This document shows positions 1-11,268 of a DNA stretch of 64,000 nt, one piece after another. The stretch is from Batillaria attramentaria (Eukaryota > Mollusca > Gastropoda > Batillariidae). The notes below the pieces were generated by a model that had not been told where the DNA came from, did not search any database, and saw only the letters and a program-made list of their open reading frames with translations. Made by a program: the position numbers and the translations under genes. The stretch lies in assembly GCA_018292915.2 (NCBI GenBank), contig JACVVK020000193.1, positions 403,001-467,000 of the forward strand. Direction: 5' to 3'. How positions within the stretch are numbered: the first letter of the stretch is position 1; every line of letters begins with the position of its first letter.

Positions 1-69
1 GATTACCTCCCCTAGCAGTGACGGAGCAGTGATCCACAATGTGAACCGTACAGCTACTGCACAGCTTAA

Positions 70-95
70 GGCGCGTCTTAATATAGCCCGAACAA
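70..95 (+). repeat. Left terminal inverted repeat of the ISL2EU-like element
   Basis: 26 bp matching the reverse complement of 7727-7752 at 21 of 26 positions, with the outer 10 bp (GGCGCGTCTT) identical and CCGAACAA shared at the inner side. Confidence 0.75.
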
Positions 96-200
96 CTCTT
101 CGGGCGAACAAAAGCGAAATTCTTCGGCTTGCTTCGGTGTGGCCTCTACGTACTAACTAGGCGTCGAGCATTCGTGACACGTGACCGAAGGAAAATAGCA

Positions 201-294
201 ATAGGGCAGCGTCTGAGGCGCGCTCGGCTAAAGGCTGAGCTAAAAATAGATCGTTCGCTTTGTGTCGTCTGCGCGAACTTCACTTCCGGGAACA
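201..294 (+). promoter_or_regulatory. Promoter-proximal motifs shared with the nuclease gene
   Basis: Two motifs upstream of the transposase start recur, in inverted orientation, upstream of the nuclease gene at the other end of the element: ATAGGGCAGCGTCTG (201-215, with its complement at 6871-6885) and CACTTCCGGGAACA (281-294, with its complement at 6799-6812). Both matches are exact over 15 and 14 bp. Because the genes face each other, each motif pair lies at a similar distance from its ATG. Shared control or shared transposase binding is the natural reading (inference). Confidence 0.6.
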
Positions 295-320
295 TCTGCC
301 GCGTGGGCCGAAAGGCGATC

Positions 321-2585
321 ATGCCTACGAAACATTGCAGCTGGGGAAAATGCAACAGCGATTCCCGATACAAGGACCGAGAACACATGAAAGGTGTGTT
401 TTTTATAAACATACCAGATCCGCTGATTGATTTGGACAAACATAATCGGTGGGTTCACCTGTGTGGCCGAGCAGATTTTACACTGAAGACGCTCAAAAGT
501 ACTCCTGGTTCCCGTGCAAGATGGACACGTTACATTTGTTCGAAACATTTTGTGGGTGGCAATGGACCGACAGAGGTGAACCCAGACCCACTCCCTGCAC
601 ATTATACGAAAGAACAGGTGAGACTACTACTTGTTACCTCCTCTCCACTTGTCTACAGATCGTTTGCAGATTGCAAAAACTCATCAATCATGTAATGTCA
701 CGGTCTTTTGGGTCTCATTCAGTAGCCTTACACGTTTACATTTTGTGCGTTATTGTTTCTTTATTACAGAGTAACCTTCATAAAAGCTCTAAAAGCTGTA
801 AACTGAGCATCTCAGGCAAATATGAGTGCATCTTGTGATGGCAGTGTACAATTAGTGCATCGTCACTGGTGAGATTCTCACCAATGGTACTTGCTTTGTC
901 ACTTGTGCATACCAGTGAAAATGTAAGTGGAACGCATTCATTTTGGTCGGGTGTAAATGACACTAAAATGTAATCATTTATGCTGTTATTTGGCTTAAAA
1001 TTTATATTTTATATTTTTTTCTGATATGCCGATTACATATTATGTATTTTCCTTTGCAGATGCAGAGGGCAACTAAGAAATGTGTGAGATCCAAGAGAGA
1101 ATGGCAGCAAAGCCCTGAAGATAGTGATAGGCCACCATCGCATAAACTACCAAGAGGCGACGTGAATGATGACCATCAAGATGACAGCAGCACTGTTGGT
1201 GGAGCCAAAGAGCAGGATACATGCACAGTCTCTGACACAGCAAGTACAAGTAGTGCCACGAGCAGTAGCACCATTTGTGCAGCTGATATGCAACCTAGCA
1301 GAAAGTCTGTGTCTGTACAATCAACATTTTGTGCAGATGAGGTACGGGCTGAACTCTTGATGGTTAAAAATGAACTGAGGAGACTGAAACTAGATATGAG
1401 TCTTGCAACAATGCCAGGCTCAGATATAAACTCAAAATCAACAGGTGTGTCACAAGAAATAATATCTGATCAGGTGTTACAATCAGGCTTGAAACAGAAC
1501 ACTGGCAAAGGAACAAGGCAGTCTGTTGATAAGAAATCAATGGTAGCCCCAGTTGTGAACAGTGTTGACTGTTCATGCACTGTGTCTGCTAGAAAGAGTG
1601 TGGGTACTGGCAATGCATCAGAGGGAAATGACAATGTAAAGCGTGGGTCAAAACAAAACACACAATCGACCAGAGGTAACTGCCTCTATGTCTTTGATAA
1701 TCTTTCAAAGTATCCCAAACACTTTGATTACTACACAGGCTTGACCTTGAAGAATTTTGAGCTGCTTTGGATGTTTGTAAAAAATGATGCAGAGAAATTG
1801 AAGTACTGGCATGCTGAAAAACCCAAAGCAAAGCAGGCTCGACTGTTCAGCAAAAAAGATGAACTAGTGTTCACACTGATTCGACTGCGTCGTGGGCGAA
1901 TGCTAAAAGAAATGGCATTTGAGACTGGTGTCAGTGAGGCATATATGAGGCGCCTGTTCACAACATGGATCCAGTTGTTGTATGTCAAGTTCAGTCCTTT
2001 ACGCAGAACTATGTTTTCAACAACAGAAAAGGTTGCAAAGAGTACGCCACCCTCCATGAAAGGTCGCAATATTCGTTGCATCATTGATTGCACTGAATTC
2101 GCATGTCATCAACCAAAGCATTTTGGGAAGAATGGGAATAGGTACTCGGCGTACAAGGGAAAGACAACTTTCAAAGTACTTGTTGGCATTGCTCCAGCTG
2201 GATACATCTCATACATATCGGAAGCATTGGAAGGTTCCATTTCTGATGTGGAAATAGTGCGGAAGTGTGACTTTCTGCAGTTCATTGGGAAGGGTGATGT
2301 CATTATGGCAGATAGGGGGTTCCTGATAGGGGATGTTCTGGCTCGCCGCGGTGCCAAACTGATGATACCCCCCTTCTGAAAGGCCGCAAACGCTTCACGC
2401 CACAAGAAGAGGCCAGAACAAAGTTCATTGCAAAGAACAGAATCCATGTTGAAAGGGCCATAGGGAGATTGAAGCAGTTTAAACTGTTGAGGGACCCTAT
2501 CAGCGCCCAAAAAGAAAATCTGCTGAGCCAGTGCTTATTCATTTGTGCATGTCTGTTAAACTTTCAACGGCCTTTGGCACTTTAG
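321..2585 (+). CDS. THAP-domain DDE transposase (ISL2EU/Harbinger-like), two exons, frameshifted
   Basis: Exon 1 is 321-617 and exon 2 starts at 1060; donor CAG|GTGAGA and acceptor TTTGCAG| keep phase 0 (99 codons, then Met-Gln-Arg). The chosen ATG starts MPTKHCSWGKC, the first zinc ligands of a THAP domain (C-x4-C early, then CSKH near residue 80, and DPLPAHY in the place of the AVPTIF motif). A long polar linker follows, then a helix-turn-helix block and a DDE_Tnp_4 catalytic domain: first D in IIDCTEF (about residue 442), second D in MADRGF (about 517). A stop at 2377-2379 follows a run of six C. The rest of the domain, including the catalytic E in RIHVERAIGRLK, is open in the shifted frame to a TAG at 2583-2585. 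One missing base explains this, by mutation or homopolymer error. As read, the product lacks the third catalytic residue. Family assignment is firm, activity unlikely. Confidence 0.85.
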
Positions 2586-2598
2586 CAGCTCATGTCCA

Positions 2599-2780
2599 GG
2601 GGTGGGTGGGTGTTTGGGGGGTTTAATGTCCTTTTTCACCACATATGGGTGATATCAAAGACGAGGCAATGATGGAAAAACTGAAGCCAGCACAAATATT
2701 TGGCCCCAGCCGGGATACGAACTCACGACCCGAGCATTAGAAGCCCAACTCTCAATGATTCTGCCGCCTCGGCTCCCCTG
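2599..2780 (-). repeat. tRNA-related SINE copy
   Basis: On the minus strand it has a tRNA-like head and ends in the GTGATATCACCC... tail block with a G/T-rich end. The same block occurs at 23330, 51870-52380 and 56665. Signature words are GGTGATATCAAAGACG and AAATATTTGGCCCCAGC. It sits between the two convergent genes of the ISL2EU-like element, so it inserted after that element or travels with it. Confidence 0.7.
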
Positions 2781-3983
2781 TACAGGTCCAACCAGCATCA
2801 TATGACTGTGTGGTATCATTGTACAGTTTGTGTGAAAATAGTAGCAAAGTGTGTTATATATTGTGCATCACTGTGTATAAGCAAAAGTGAGTGTGCTGCT
2901 CCAGTGTGATCAGTGGTGTCTGTATTCTTGTTCTTTGATTAGCTGCTCTATCATCCAAAGTTCTAGAAGTCTCTAAATCACATGACTGTGGGTTCATTGC
3001 AAAGTTTGTGTGTACATATTGAATAGGATGAAATAGAAAACAAGTAGCAATAGATGTGTTAAGTGCAAGTTATACATTGTGCATCAGTATATATATGTAT
3101 CATTGTATGTATTAAAAATGAGTTGATTTTATTGTGTGAGCAGTGATGTCTGTATTCTTGTTCAAGATTCTTTCTCAGTTTCTGTCTTTCGTTTGATAAG
3201 TTGCTGTATCATCCAACTAATAGTCTGTAACTGGCACAATTATTCAAAGGTTCACTGCGAAATGAGAAGAAGACAATAAAACAACAGTGCAACACCACCA
3301 GACATGTTTGACTGAACAAATGATGTTTTACTCGAAAACATGGACACACGGGGTGCAATCTATTATGTATCACAAGAACCTTCAGCTGAAGCTGCTACAT
3401 ACATGCACACCATTTTAGGCAAATCAGATGAAACAACTGTTTGATCAAATGATGTTTAACTCAAAATTATGGTGCACGTTACGACTAGATGCATCACAAG
3501 CACATTGAACTGAAGCAACTGCATACATGTACATAAATTATATATAATAATATGTACACACCCAGTCTGATTTTACAACAAACTGCCAAATGAAATTGCC
3601 CATCACTGTGCATGCACATTCAATATCATATCACAGGACTGTATCACAGGAAATTCTGAAAATATCAGGTAAGATGCAAATTTATATGACCAAACACTCA
3701 AAGTCAAAGATGCGGAATATGTATGAAGTCCTACATATGTATGTGTGCAAAAAATGACACACAACATGGCACACATAATCCCCGAAAAGGACAAAACAAA
3801 GTACAATTACAAATGTACATAAGTAATACTATTCCAGATTACTAATCCACTTTTAATTGTCTGAGCTAGTGTCTTCCATCATCAGTACATTCAAGTGAGA
3901 TAACCAAGACTACTGCCTGGTGTGTGACCAAAGTGAATAATACTACTGTGTATCATGTTGAGTGTGCTGGATTGGTAGTTTTT
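2781..3983. repeat. Noncoding spacer with imperfect tandem duplications
   Basis: Two imperfect direct copies of about 150-190 bp (about 2796-2935 and 2979-3165) share CACATGACTGTG, GTTTGTGTG and GTGTCTGTATTCTTGTTC. A second pair, about 3318-3415 and 3440-3530, shares TGATGTTT, TGCATCACAAG and TGAAGC. No coding capacity is seen. It is the shared 3' region of the two convergent transposon genes. Confidence 0.5.
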
Positions 3984-6781
3984 TCACTCAAGACAAACAA
4001 CAGGCAGTCCTCGAGGAATTCTCATTTCAAAGTACTCAGGAACAAGATACTGGTGATGGAACTCAATTAATGAGCGCTTGAGTGACTGCCAAAAGATTCT
4101 GTCAAAAGAGACTCGCTCAACGAAGTACGAATGAGGTGTCCAAACAAAAAAATCACACCAATCAAGGTTCATGACACCCATTTGCATCTGCACTTGGAAA
4201 TAGTATGCATGATTGCGTTTCAGTCGCATAGTGCCATTAGACTGCCTTTGGAGACAAAAACCGTGTTGCTGTTTTTTTGTCAGCACATGCTCAAAATCTT
4301 CCACTTTCGAATCAGACAGCACAAACGGGCACTTCACTTCTACAAGGCCTAAAGCATTTTCTGCATCATCTGTCACAATGCTGTCTGGTGAGCAAGCCAA
4401 TTCTGGGCAATCAGCATTTACCCAAAGTCCACTGGACCTCACCCTAAGCTTCGGATCAGACTCGCACAAATTTGCTGCATAGGCCTGCAAGGCCTCTTTC
4501 TCTTTCTCTTTCCCATACTCCACTTCCTTGCTGTAGAAGGCTTCGGCGTACACATGTCTTTTCAAAACATTACATTTTATGGCATGTGACTGTGCAGTTT
4601 TTACTGCTTTGCAGTTTGAAGCAGTAATTCTGACTTTTCTCTGTCTTCTCCAATCATCTGTTCCCTGCTCTGTCACAATTTCTACCACTGTCCCTGAACA
4701 GGCTGAAGGAGTCAAAGATTTTAAGAACTGTGTTCGGCAAACATGTAGTTCTTTCAATCTGTCAGCTGTACACTCAACCGCATCGCTTTCATTGTCATCT
4801 TTCAAGATAAGAGACCAACCACTCAGTGGTGCCCCATACATAATCGTTTTGAGTTGGTTGATGGTCTCCTGCTCAGACTGCTTTTGTTCTTCCCCTCTTG
4901 GGTCAAATTTTATGAGTTTGTGTGATTTGCCCTCTTTTTGGTGGCATTCTGAAAGTTTTTTGGGTGACCTTAATGTCTTCCTCCCTTTATTCCACTCACA
5001 TGGCTTGCTGGTGCAAGCCTCGCTTCCAAACCGAGACTGGTAATCTGCAATGGCCTGCAGGAGTCCACTGATGTGGCTGCATCTTCCCATGGCAGACGCC
5101 TTGCAGTCACAAGATCCATCCTTCACCACACCAGTATTGGAGCCGATAGTGACCAGAACATCATATGCCTTATTTTCGAATGATGCTCTGACGGTGGACT
5201 TGCAGAAGTAAAAGTTGCCTCTCCTGCAGTCTTTCATGTCCTGGATGTGGCCACTCTTAAAAAAGTCCAATCCTCTCCTCAAAGGTTTTGATGTTTTGAC
5301 ATCCATGATCTCGTCGGGTGACGATGCCTGGCCATTGACACATGCTGACTCAACAATATAATGGTATATGTGTCCATTATTGAAATACTTTGGGATAGCA
5401 ACAGATGGGAAATTGTTCCATCCCGTCAGCGTAACAGGGGGGACTGGCAGTTTTGATGATTTGACTTCTGCTGTGTCGTTCGTCTTTTGGCACTGAAGCT
5501 GGTACCACTTGCCACCATCAATGGAGATGTCGATGGGCAGGTCAGCATCTATGCAGTTCTCCACTCTGAAACACACACAAGTTTCCATTATTCACTTTTA
5601 CAGTTTTACACATTTTCATCCTGAAGTCAAAACTCACTCAAAACTCATCTTAAAACAATTAAAGAAAGAAAAGAAAATCTAAACAAGTAAAAATAGAAAG
5701 TACGCAGGCATCAGTTTTCAGTTAAATTTATGAAATCGTTACAATTATCTCAGCTGCTTCATTATAAGCTCATGCTCACACTGATCACTGACACTAAAAA
5801 TAGGTGGTGGATATAAGGCCAAAAAAAAAAAAAAAAAAGTTTCTGGTAACCCGACCAACCCTATTTTTATCCCCCGACCCTAAAAAATTTTTTGGCTGCT
5901 GGAAAAAAAAAAAAAAGAAAAAATACAAGCACGACCAGTTTCGGTTTTCATGCGCCTGTCGTCAGGGAAGTCAGGCGCCATCGCGGACCCAAGATTAGAA
6001 CGAAATATGGTAAGATACTAGTGACTAGTGTGTTATAATATTAAATACAGTTTCACGGAGCATCATTTCTTATTAATACCCTGTTTCTTTGTTCTTGGAT
6101 GTGTGTGTGTGGGGGGGGGGGGGAGGGAACCCTACCTACCTAGTCCTACCCTATTTTTTTTTAGCCATGTTACCGGAAACAACACAATTTTTTTTTTTTT
6201 TTTGCCTACTAATCAGTTTGCAGTGGACAAACGCACAATGCTGATTGCCTAACAAATGTTGGTCATGCAACATGGAAGAGCTCAAGAGTGAATAGTTTGG
6301 ACTGATTTTTATTCTTTAATTATTCTGATTCAGTAACAGCCTACACAAGATACTTGCCAATTTATGCTTTGACTTTCACTTCGACTGTACGTTACCCACA
6401 ACATGTGGAGAAGAAAAACTGTACTGATCTGGTGACTGCAGACAGGTATTATAAGCTCTTACGCAGCACAAGCATAAACTGAACCAAAACAAGAAATTGT
6501 CAAAAACGACCGACTTTTGCAGTTTCACTATGGGGTATCATTACTGATAAAATATAAACAAGAAGATCTCACACCGTGACTAAAACGTCTCAAGTGTGTA
6601 CACGGTTGAATGAGAAAACTGCTTACCTCTCCACCAAATCACGCTTGTTTCCTGTGGAACTGAGCCCTCGTGTCTGCAGCCATCGCCTTAGCGAAACACA
6701 GCTGTTCGCATCAACATTCTTGTAGGGCAAAATCGCCCCCGGCACATTCTTTTCCTCGAGTTCTACGTGGTGATAAGGCAT
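3984..6781 (-). CDS. SAP-SWIM-YqaJ nuclease of the ISL2EU-like transposon, two exons
   Basis: Exon 1 runs 6781-6627 and exon 2 5565-3984; donor GAGAG|GTAAG and acceptor TTTCAG|AGTGG join in phase 2 (155 + 1582 nt = 579 codons with stop), giving 578 aa. The ORF that starts with Met at 5588 is an artefact: its first codons are the acceptor tract. Exon 1 encodes a SAP-like DNA-binding helix pair (LRRWLQTRGLSSTGNKRDLV, about residues 32-51). A SWIM zinc finger follows (CDCKASAMGRCSH, about 204-216). The C-terminal half is a YqaJ-type PD-(D/E)xK nuclease: QGTDDWRRQR at its start, D in ACSPDSIV (about 446), E and K in VEVKCP (about 461, 463), then YYFQVQMQMGV. No stop or frameshift, so it is better preserved than its partner transposase. 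Expected role: nuclease or recombinase aiding transposition, nuclear. The 1.06-kb intron contains A, T and G homopolymers. Confidence 0.85.
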
Positions 6782-6798
6782 GGCGGCCAGCTTCAGAG

Positions 6799-6885
6799 TG
6801 TTCCCGGAAGTGCTCCCGCTTGCCGAAGATAACCGAAGCGTGACGTCACGCCGAAAATAGCCGAAGCTTACAGACGCTGCCCTAT
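6799..6885 (-). promoter_or_regulatory. Nuclease-gene promoter region with shared motifs and a CRE palindrome
   Basis: Lies just upstream of the nuclease ATG at 6781. It carries the inverted counterparts of the two motifs near the transposase gene (6799-6812 and 6871-6885), a perfect CRE palindrome TGACGTCA at 6841-6848, and four CCGAAG/CCGAAAA words at 6823-6865. CRE function is inferred from the motif only. Confidence 0.55.
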
Positions 6886-7726
6886 GGCGCCGATTGTGAG
6901 CTTACCAGTGAAAAGCGTCTCGTAGCAACTGTAGCTTTTGAGGGAAATCAAGGAGTTACACGGCAACATGGCTCTACGCACTCAAAAGGGCACTATCTGA
7001 ACTAATCAATGTGACCCAACTTCACCATGAATTGCATTAAAAACCGAAATAATCACCAACGAAACCACTGAACCGACAGACAGTTACGAGCCGGTACACC
7101 GGCGTAGCAGACGGTCACCAGCACACGGCGGAAGAAAAACGTCATACCGACAACAATGTCGCGGTTTTGCATCAATTTTAGCAACAAAATTAAAATTCTA
7201 CACTACCTCAGTAATCAGAGTGACGCAAGTGAGCCACGACAGTTAAAGATGCCTGAAATATCAGCGACTAGAACGTTGACTCGGTACTCGCCATGTGGCG
7301 ACGCGAGACCGGCCAGTGCACACCGCCACGCGAGCAGACGGCGTTAGCATGCGAAGCAAAAACGCCGTAATTACAGATATTTCGCATTCTTACTTCACCT
7401 GTAGCATTGTAAGTCAAATGTACACTATCCTTACTAATCAATGTATTCCAACAGCACCAAGAAACTTCTTCATTGCCGAAATATGAATGCTTGTAACTTT
7501 GAACCGACACCGGCCAAGTATGAGCGCGACCCTCCGCCATCTTAAAATCAGATAGCCGATGAATCTGGACCAGCCAATCAGAAGCGTCTGGCGAAATCAT
7601 TCGCGGTTGTTCGGAGCTCCTCGCATTGCATGTCGACCGAAGCCCGAACTGTCCAAAATCTCTTCGCGAGGCCCAAAAATGATTCGGGCGAAGCATTTTT
7701 CCTTCGCTCTTCGTGGTTCCTCGGAC
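6886..7726. other. Right subterminal region of the ISL2EU-like element, noncoding
   Basis: No supported gene. From about 7600 inward of the right TIR the sequence is packed with TTCGG/CTTCG/CGAAG words, mirroring 88-140 near the left end. Such subterminal clusters often bind transposase (inference). Confidence 0.45.
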
Positions 7727-7752
7727 TTGTTCGGTCATAATAAAGACGCGCC
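7727..7752 (-). repeat. Right terminal inverted repeat of the ISL2EU-like element
   Basis: Reverse complement matches 70-95 at 21 of 26 bp; the outer 10 bp are identical. Confidence 0.75.
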
Positions 7753-7836
7753 TATACTCCCTCCAGCCAGAGCGGCGAGATCAAAAGCCAGGACCATGGT
7801 AGACGTGAAAGCACAAGACACAGCCCAGCGGAAGTT

Positions 7837-8799
7837 ATGACGCAACAGACTGTATTCCCCACCTCCACAACACTTCTTGTCGGAGACTCCATCATACGCG
7901 GCACATCAAAGGAGGCAAGATGCAAGCCGGCCCACAGGACAGTGTACAGGTGGTGTCTGTATCTGGCCTCACCGCGGTTCATCTAGTGGACTGGCTGTTT
8001 AATCAGCCGGAAACTGCAAATCGTGCAGCTACTCACCTTCCACGCTGGAGTTAACGACTGTAAAATAGGGAGTGAGGTGTCAACAAAGACATGGCAGCAA
8101 GCGGTAATTCAGTGCAAACGTGTCTTCCCAAACGCCAAGCTACAAGCGTCCGGTATCATCCCCGCCCTGGGCCGGCATACAATGAACACTCATATTTCTG
8201 CGTCAAATGCCAGCATCCAACATGTCTGTAGAAAAATGAGTGTCCACTTCATCGACAACAGGCCTATCTTCACTGCTCCCAGTGGTGCGCCACGTAAAGC
8301 CCTGTACAGGAGTGGTGACAGGATCCACCCCAGCATACAGGGCACCATCAGCCTGGCCCTGCACATCAAACGCGGCGGCCTCCTTTAACCCAGCCATCAT
8401 TCTACTGGTGTTGTCAGGGATCATCACAGCAGCTCCCGCCGACCCGCACAGAACAAGCAGGGAAAAGACCTCTACTCCCACGTCGTTGCCAGGCAGCAGC
8501 GTGAGGCTTCCCCAGCAACCCCTCGCCGCGAGCCAACAGTCACTCCAATTGACACCCCACATGGTGAGGAGGGCGGCACCCAGGTCAGGTCTGACGCTAC
8601 TGTTCCAACTTTCCAGCCACCAGTGCTACCTTCCTGGCATCGACCGATCCATAACGTGCTGCCCCAGTACCCGGTACAGAACGCTCAACGCTATATGCCC
8701 CGACATTATAACCCAGTGATGCAGCCATACCCACAATATAACTCAGGTGCACCCGCTTACCACCCGTTTTCCCAACGCTGGGGGCGCACGGAGCACGTG
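7837..8799 (+). pseudogene. SGNH/GDSL-hydrolase-like pseudogene with Pro/Gln-rich tail
   Basis: Starts in one frame with a TTLLVGDSIIRG block (the Gly-Asp-Ser block I of SGNH hydrolases), shifts frame twice within about 180 bp, then from 8023 reads HAGVNDCKIG (block III, Gly-x-Asn-Asp) through DRIHPSIQG (block V, Asp-x-x-His-Pro). A single TAA at 8386-8388 ends that ORF, but the same frame stays open to 8828 and encodes a Pro/Gln/Tyr-rich tail (SWHRPIHNVLPQYP and onward). The last residues from about 8800 belong to a HINE repeat. Such SGNH domains are common in molluscan repeat-borne and orphan proteins; whether this one came from a retroelement ORF1 or a host gene cannot be told. It is broken. 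Confidence 0.6.
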
Positions 8800-9070
8800 T
8801 TTGATGCATCTGGTATTTGTAGATTCTGAGAAAATGCAAGTGAAAGGTTCTGAACAGACAGCTATAATGGCCTTGACCTTGCATCAAGGTAATTCAAAAG
8901 ATCTTTGGGGTGTTATGAAAGGTCTTCTCGCTGTCTATCAGCATGCCAAGTGTGGTGCCTCTGCTGTTTGAAGATTCCGAGGAAATCAATATTTTTTTAC
9001 GGACAGACTGACAGACAAACGACGGAGGATTATTACATGGACTCACATTGTTACACAAGAGCGAAAAAAT
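8800..9070 (-). mobile_element. HINE/pearl-like element fragment, 5' end and one core unit
   Basis: Read on minus, it starts at a T-run followed by CGCTCTTGTGTAACAATGTGAGTCCATG and CCTCCGTCGT, the same 5' end as the copies at 25938 and 47521, with a TCTGTC stretch, then a core unit with TGCATGATGATAG-like and AAGGTCAAGGCC-like words. The 3' half is missing. It abuts the SGNH pseudogene. Confidence 0.65.
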
Positions 9071-10829
9071 GGATGGTGTGTGTCAACAGGAGAAAATGCA
9101 TCGAAGCGAACAAGACGGAAGTAACTGGACCAAAGCTCAGGTGGCGTGAAGTTTAAACAAACTCCTCTGGCAACCACCTATCCAAAAGAAGTGGTGATAA
9201 ACCAAAATAACGGGATGCTGTTGGGGTAGCTTACTCAACCAGAGGCAGTATATTATAGTTTGTAAAGATTTTAAGAAGAAACTTTACGGGATGGTTCATT
9301 CACGTCTTGATTATTTTCTCCTGCATGAATTATCGGAGGTTTGGCTTGTGAACGTAATTTTGACGTCGAAGGAGTTATAACTGTGTAACATTATGGTTTT
9401 TAAGGAACACTTACACAGTCCTGGGGGAAAAATCGTTCACGTCATTAAAGCCTCTATGTTCGCAACAGCCGCTTTCGAAGTTCTTATGCTGTTTGCCAGA
9501 TAGAATTATTTTTCATTTGGTCATCGCGACCATTTTCTTGACTTTGTGGCTTCTACTTTTAGAGAAATACGACTTTCTTTGAGCCTACGGTCCATTCCTG
9601 AACAGACTGGGACTCGACAAATTTGTTAAAAGTAGCCACCAATCAGCGCCGCAACCAAATAACGTCGTCTGCTCAGTACGCTGTACACTTCTAGAGCAAC
9701 TTAAGAGTCACTGCAATGGTCTCAAATGCCATATTGTGAACCAGGTGATCGATTCTGATGCACATATTGGATAAAAAGTTTTCTACGTGCTGTTGTATGC
9801 CTGTCATACGTATTAAGACTTCCAGCTGAGCTTCAGCAATGGTCCTGCCAGTATGGCACGGGAATTAACCACGGGACTTGAAGAAATGCGATGTTAAGGG
9901 GGAAATACGATGATCAGGCATCGAGGGCCTGTCCAAATAGTGCGAGGAAGCGACGGGAAGTGCGGGGCATTGTGCGGGGTTTTACGGGGGAGAGCTAAAG
10001 TATCCAAAATCGCTAAAATAAAGAAGCAGATCTGTTTCCGGTATTGCCGGCCGGGAGGGAAGGGGAGTAGGCGCAGGGCCTTTACTTTAGTTGCCTTTGC
10101 TAAACAGCGGATGGTCGAGTTACCACAAGTGATCCGTTTCCCGCTGGCACTGCATTATTTCTCTCATGAAAATCCAAAATCCTTAATGTGCCTGTGCCTG
10201 TGCATAATTCAAATCAAATCTAGCCTTGAATCAGGCCTCAATTAAAACCTCAGGGTTCAACGCTGAGACTGATAGCTTAATTGTCTATGGATCGGACGGA
10301 TATCAGGTGAAAGGTCCAATCAGTTGAGGAGATATACTGAGGTACAAAAAGAAAGAATGAAAGAAAGAAACCACCGGAAAGTTACCCCCGCTCTGTGTTC
10401 GGTCCATATACAGCTGTACCGTCCTCTCTCTGAGTAAGCCTTGCTGACGTCACATGTTCCATTCACAGTCCGCTGTGTACCGGCAGTGTTAAACTGGGCT
10501 TTGCAGGATGTCACCTCGGCACGGTCTAAAAGCATAGTTACAAAAAAAAAACAAACCCAAAACCCCCGTAATATCATTGTCACTGAGCTATCAAAATGGT
10601 TTGACACGATCTGGTTAATTTTGCGCGTACGGTATTTTCTGAACATAATACGAGTGTCAACAACAACAGTAATAACTATTACTGCTACTTCTTTACCTGC
10701 TCAAAACTATTCAAGAGCCACTTGGGAAAACTCGCGCAGTATTAAACGATTACGCTTACGTGTGGCTCTATTAAAAACGGTTAAACCATGTTCTGCTCAG
10801 TTTTGGCAGCATGGAATTTAATACGGCAT
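9071..10829. other. No recognised gene
   Basis: A 336-nt open frame at 9910-10245 (+) and a 327-nt one at 10320-10646 (-) show no family motif. Mixed-composition noncoding sequence otherwise. Confidence 0.4.
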
Positions 10830-11262
10830 TTCTTTGACATTGATCTCTCGATGACCAGTGTACGAAAGAAGAAAGATTAAAATTGCGTCATTGGAAGATT
10901 TTACACAATATTTATCCCACAAACATCTTGTTAAGCAAAATGGGATTAAGACAATCGAATAAATGCCCGTACTGTGATGAAACTAATTTCATTGAACATT
11001 TTGTTCTGGAAATGTAAGAAAGTTAAGGCCCTGTGAGAATTTTTCTTAAATTCATATCAAAAACCAAACAAACAATCAAACAACTGAGCAGAACATTGTC
11101 TTATCAGAATCGATTTGTTGTTGGGTATCAGCCGGATAAGATTGGAAACAGAGATGTGCAAATTATAAATCACATCATCCTCATTGCTAAAACGGTAATA
11201 AGCAAGTTTAAATATGGCGATAAACACCACGAACAATATTTAAAACAAAAAATAATTGTAGT
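10830..11262 (+). pseudogene. Remnant of an L1-type LINE ORF2 C-terminus
   Basis: Translation across frames gives a WKILHNIYPTNILLSK-like stretch, then a zinc-knuckle block SNKCPYCDETNFIEHFF at about 10955-11000, and downstream an ILIAKTVISKFKYG helix at about 11190-11220. This order is that of the zf-RVT region after the reverse transcriptase of L1/Tx1-type LINEs. At least one frameshift lies near 11000. No RT core remains. Confidence 0.6.
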
Positions 11263-11268
11263 TTCGTT

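Larger units (their letters stand above)
70..7752. mobile_element. ISL2EU-like DNA transposon, near complete, two genes
   Basis: A 7.7-kb unit bounded by inverted repeats that start GGCGCGTCTT on the left and end AAGACGCGCC on the right. It holds two convergent genes whose promoters sit at the outer ends: a THAP-DDE transposase on plus and a SAP-SWIM-YqaJ nuclease on minus. That pairing is what I know of the eukaryotic ISL2EU group, whose elements carry an IS-like DDE transposase and a YqaJ-type nuclease. CTTCG/CGAAG-type pentamers are dense in both subterminal regions and could be transposase binding sites (inference). The target duplication is not clear: flanks read CTTAA on the left and TATAC on the right. 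A SINE copy lies between the genes. The transposase has a frameshift, so this copy is probably not self-mobile. Confidence 0.8.

Noticed and set aside
129..320. 64 extra N-terminal residues before the THAP Met
   Set aside because: THAP domains begin a few residues before the first Cys, and this part lies in the region with promoter motifs shared with the other gene.
449..838. Open frame of 129 aa on plus
   Set aside because: Overlaps the THAP exon and its intron in another frame; no motif.
5560..5588. Met codon at 5588 as start of the YqaJ nuclease
   Set aside because: The codons from 5588 to 5566 are a pyrimidine tract ending in CAG, a splice acceptor; an upstream SAP exon at 6781-6627 joins in phase.
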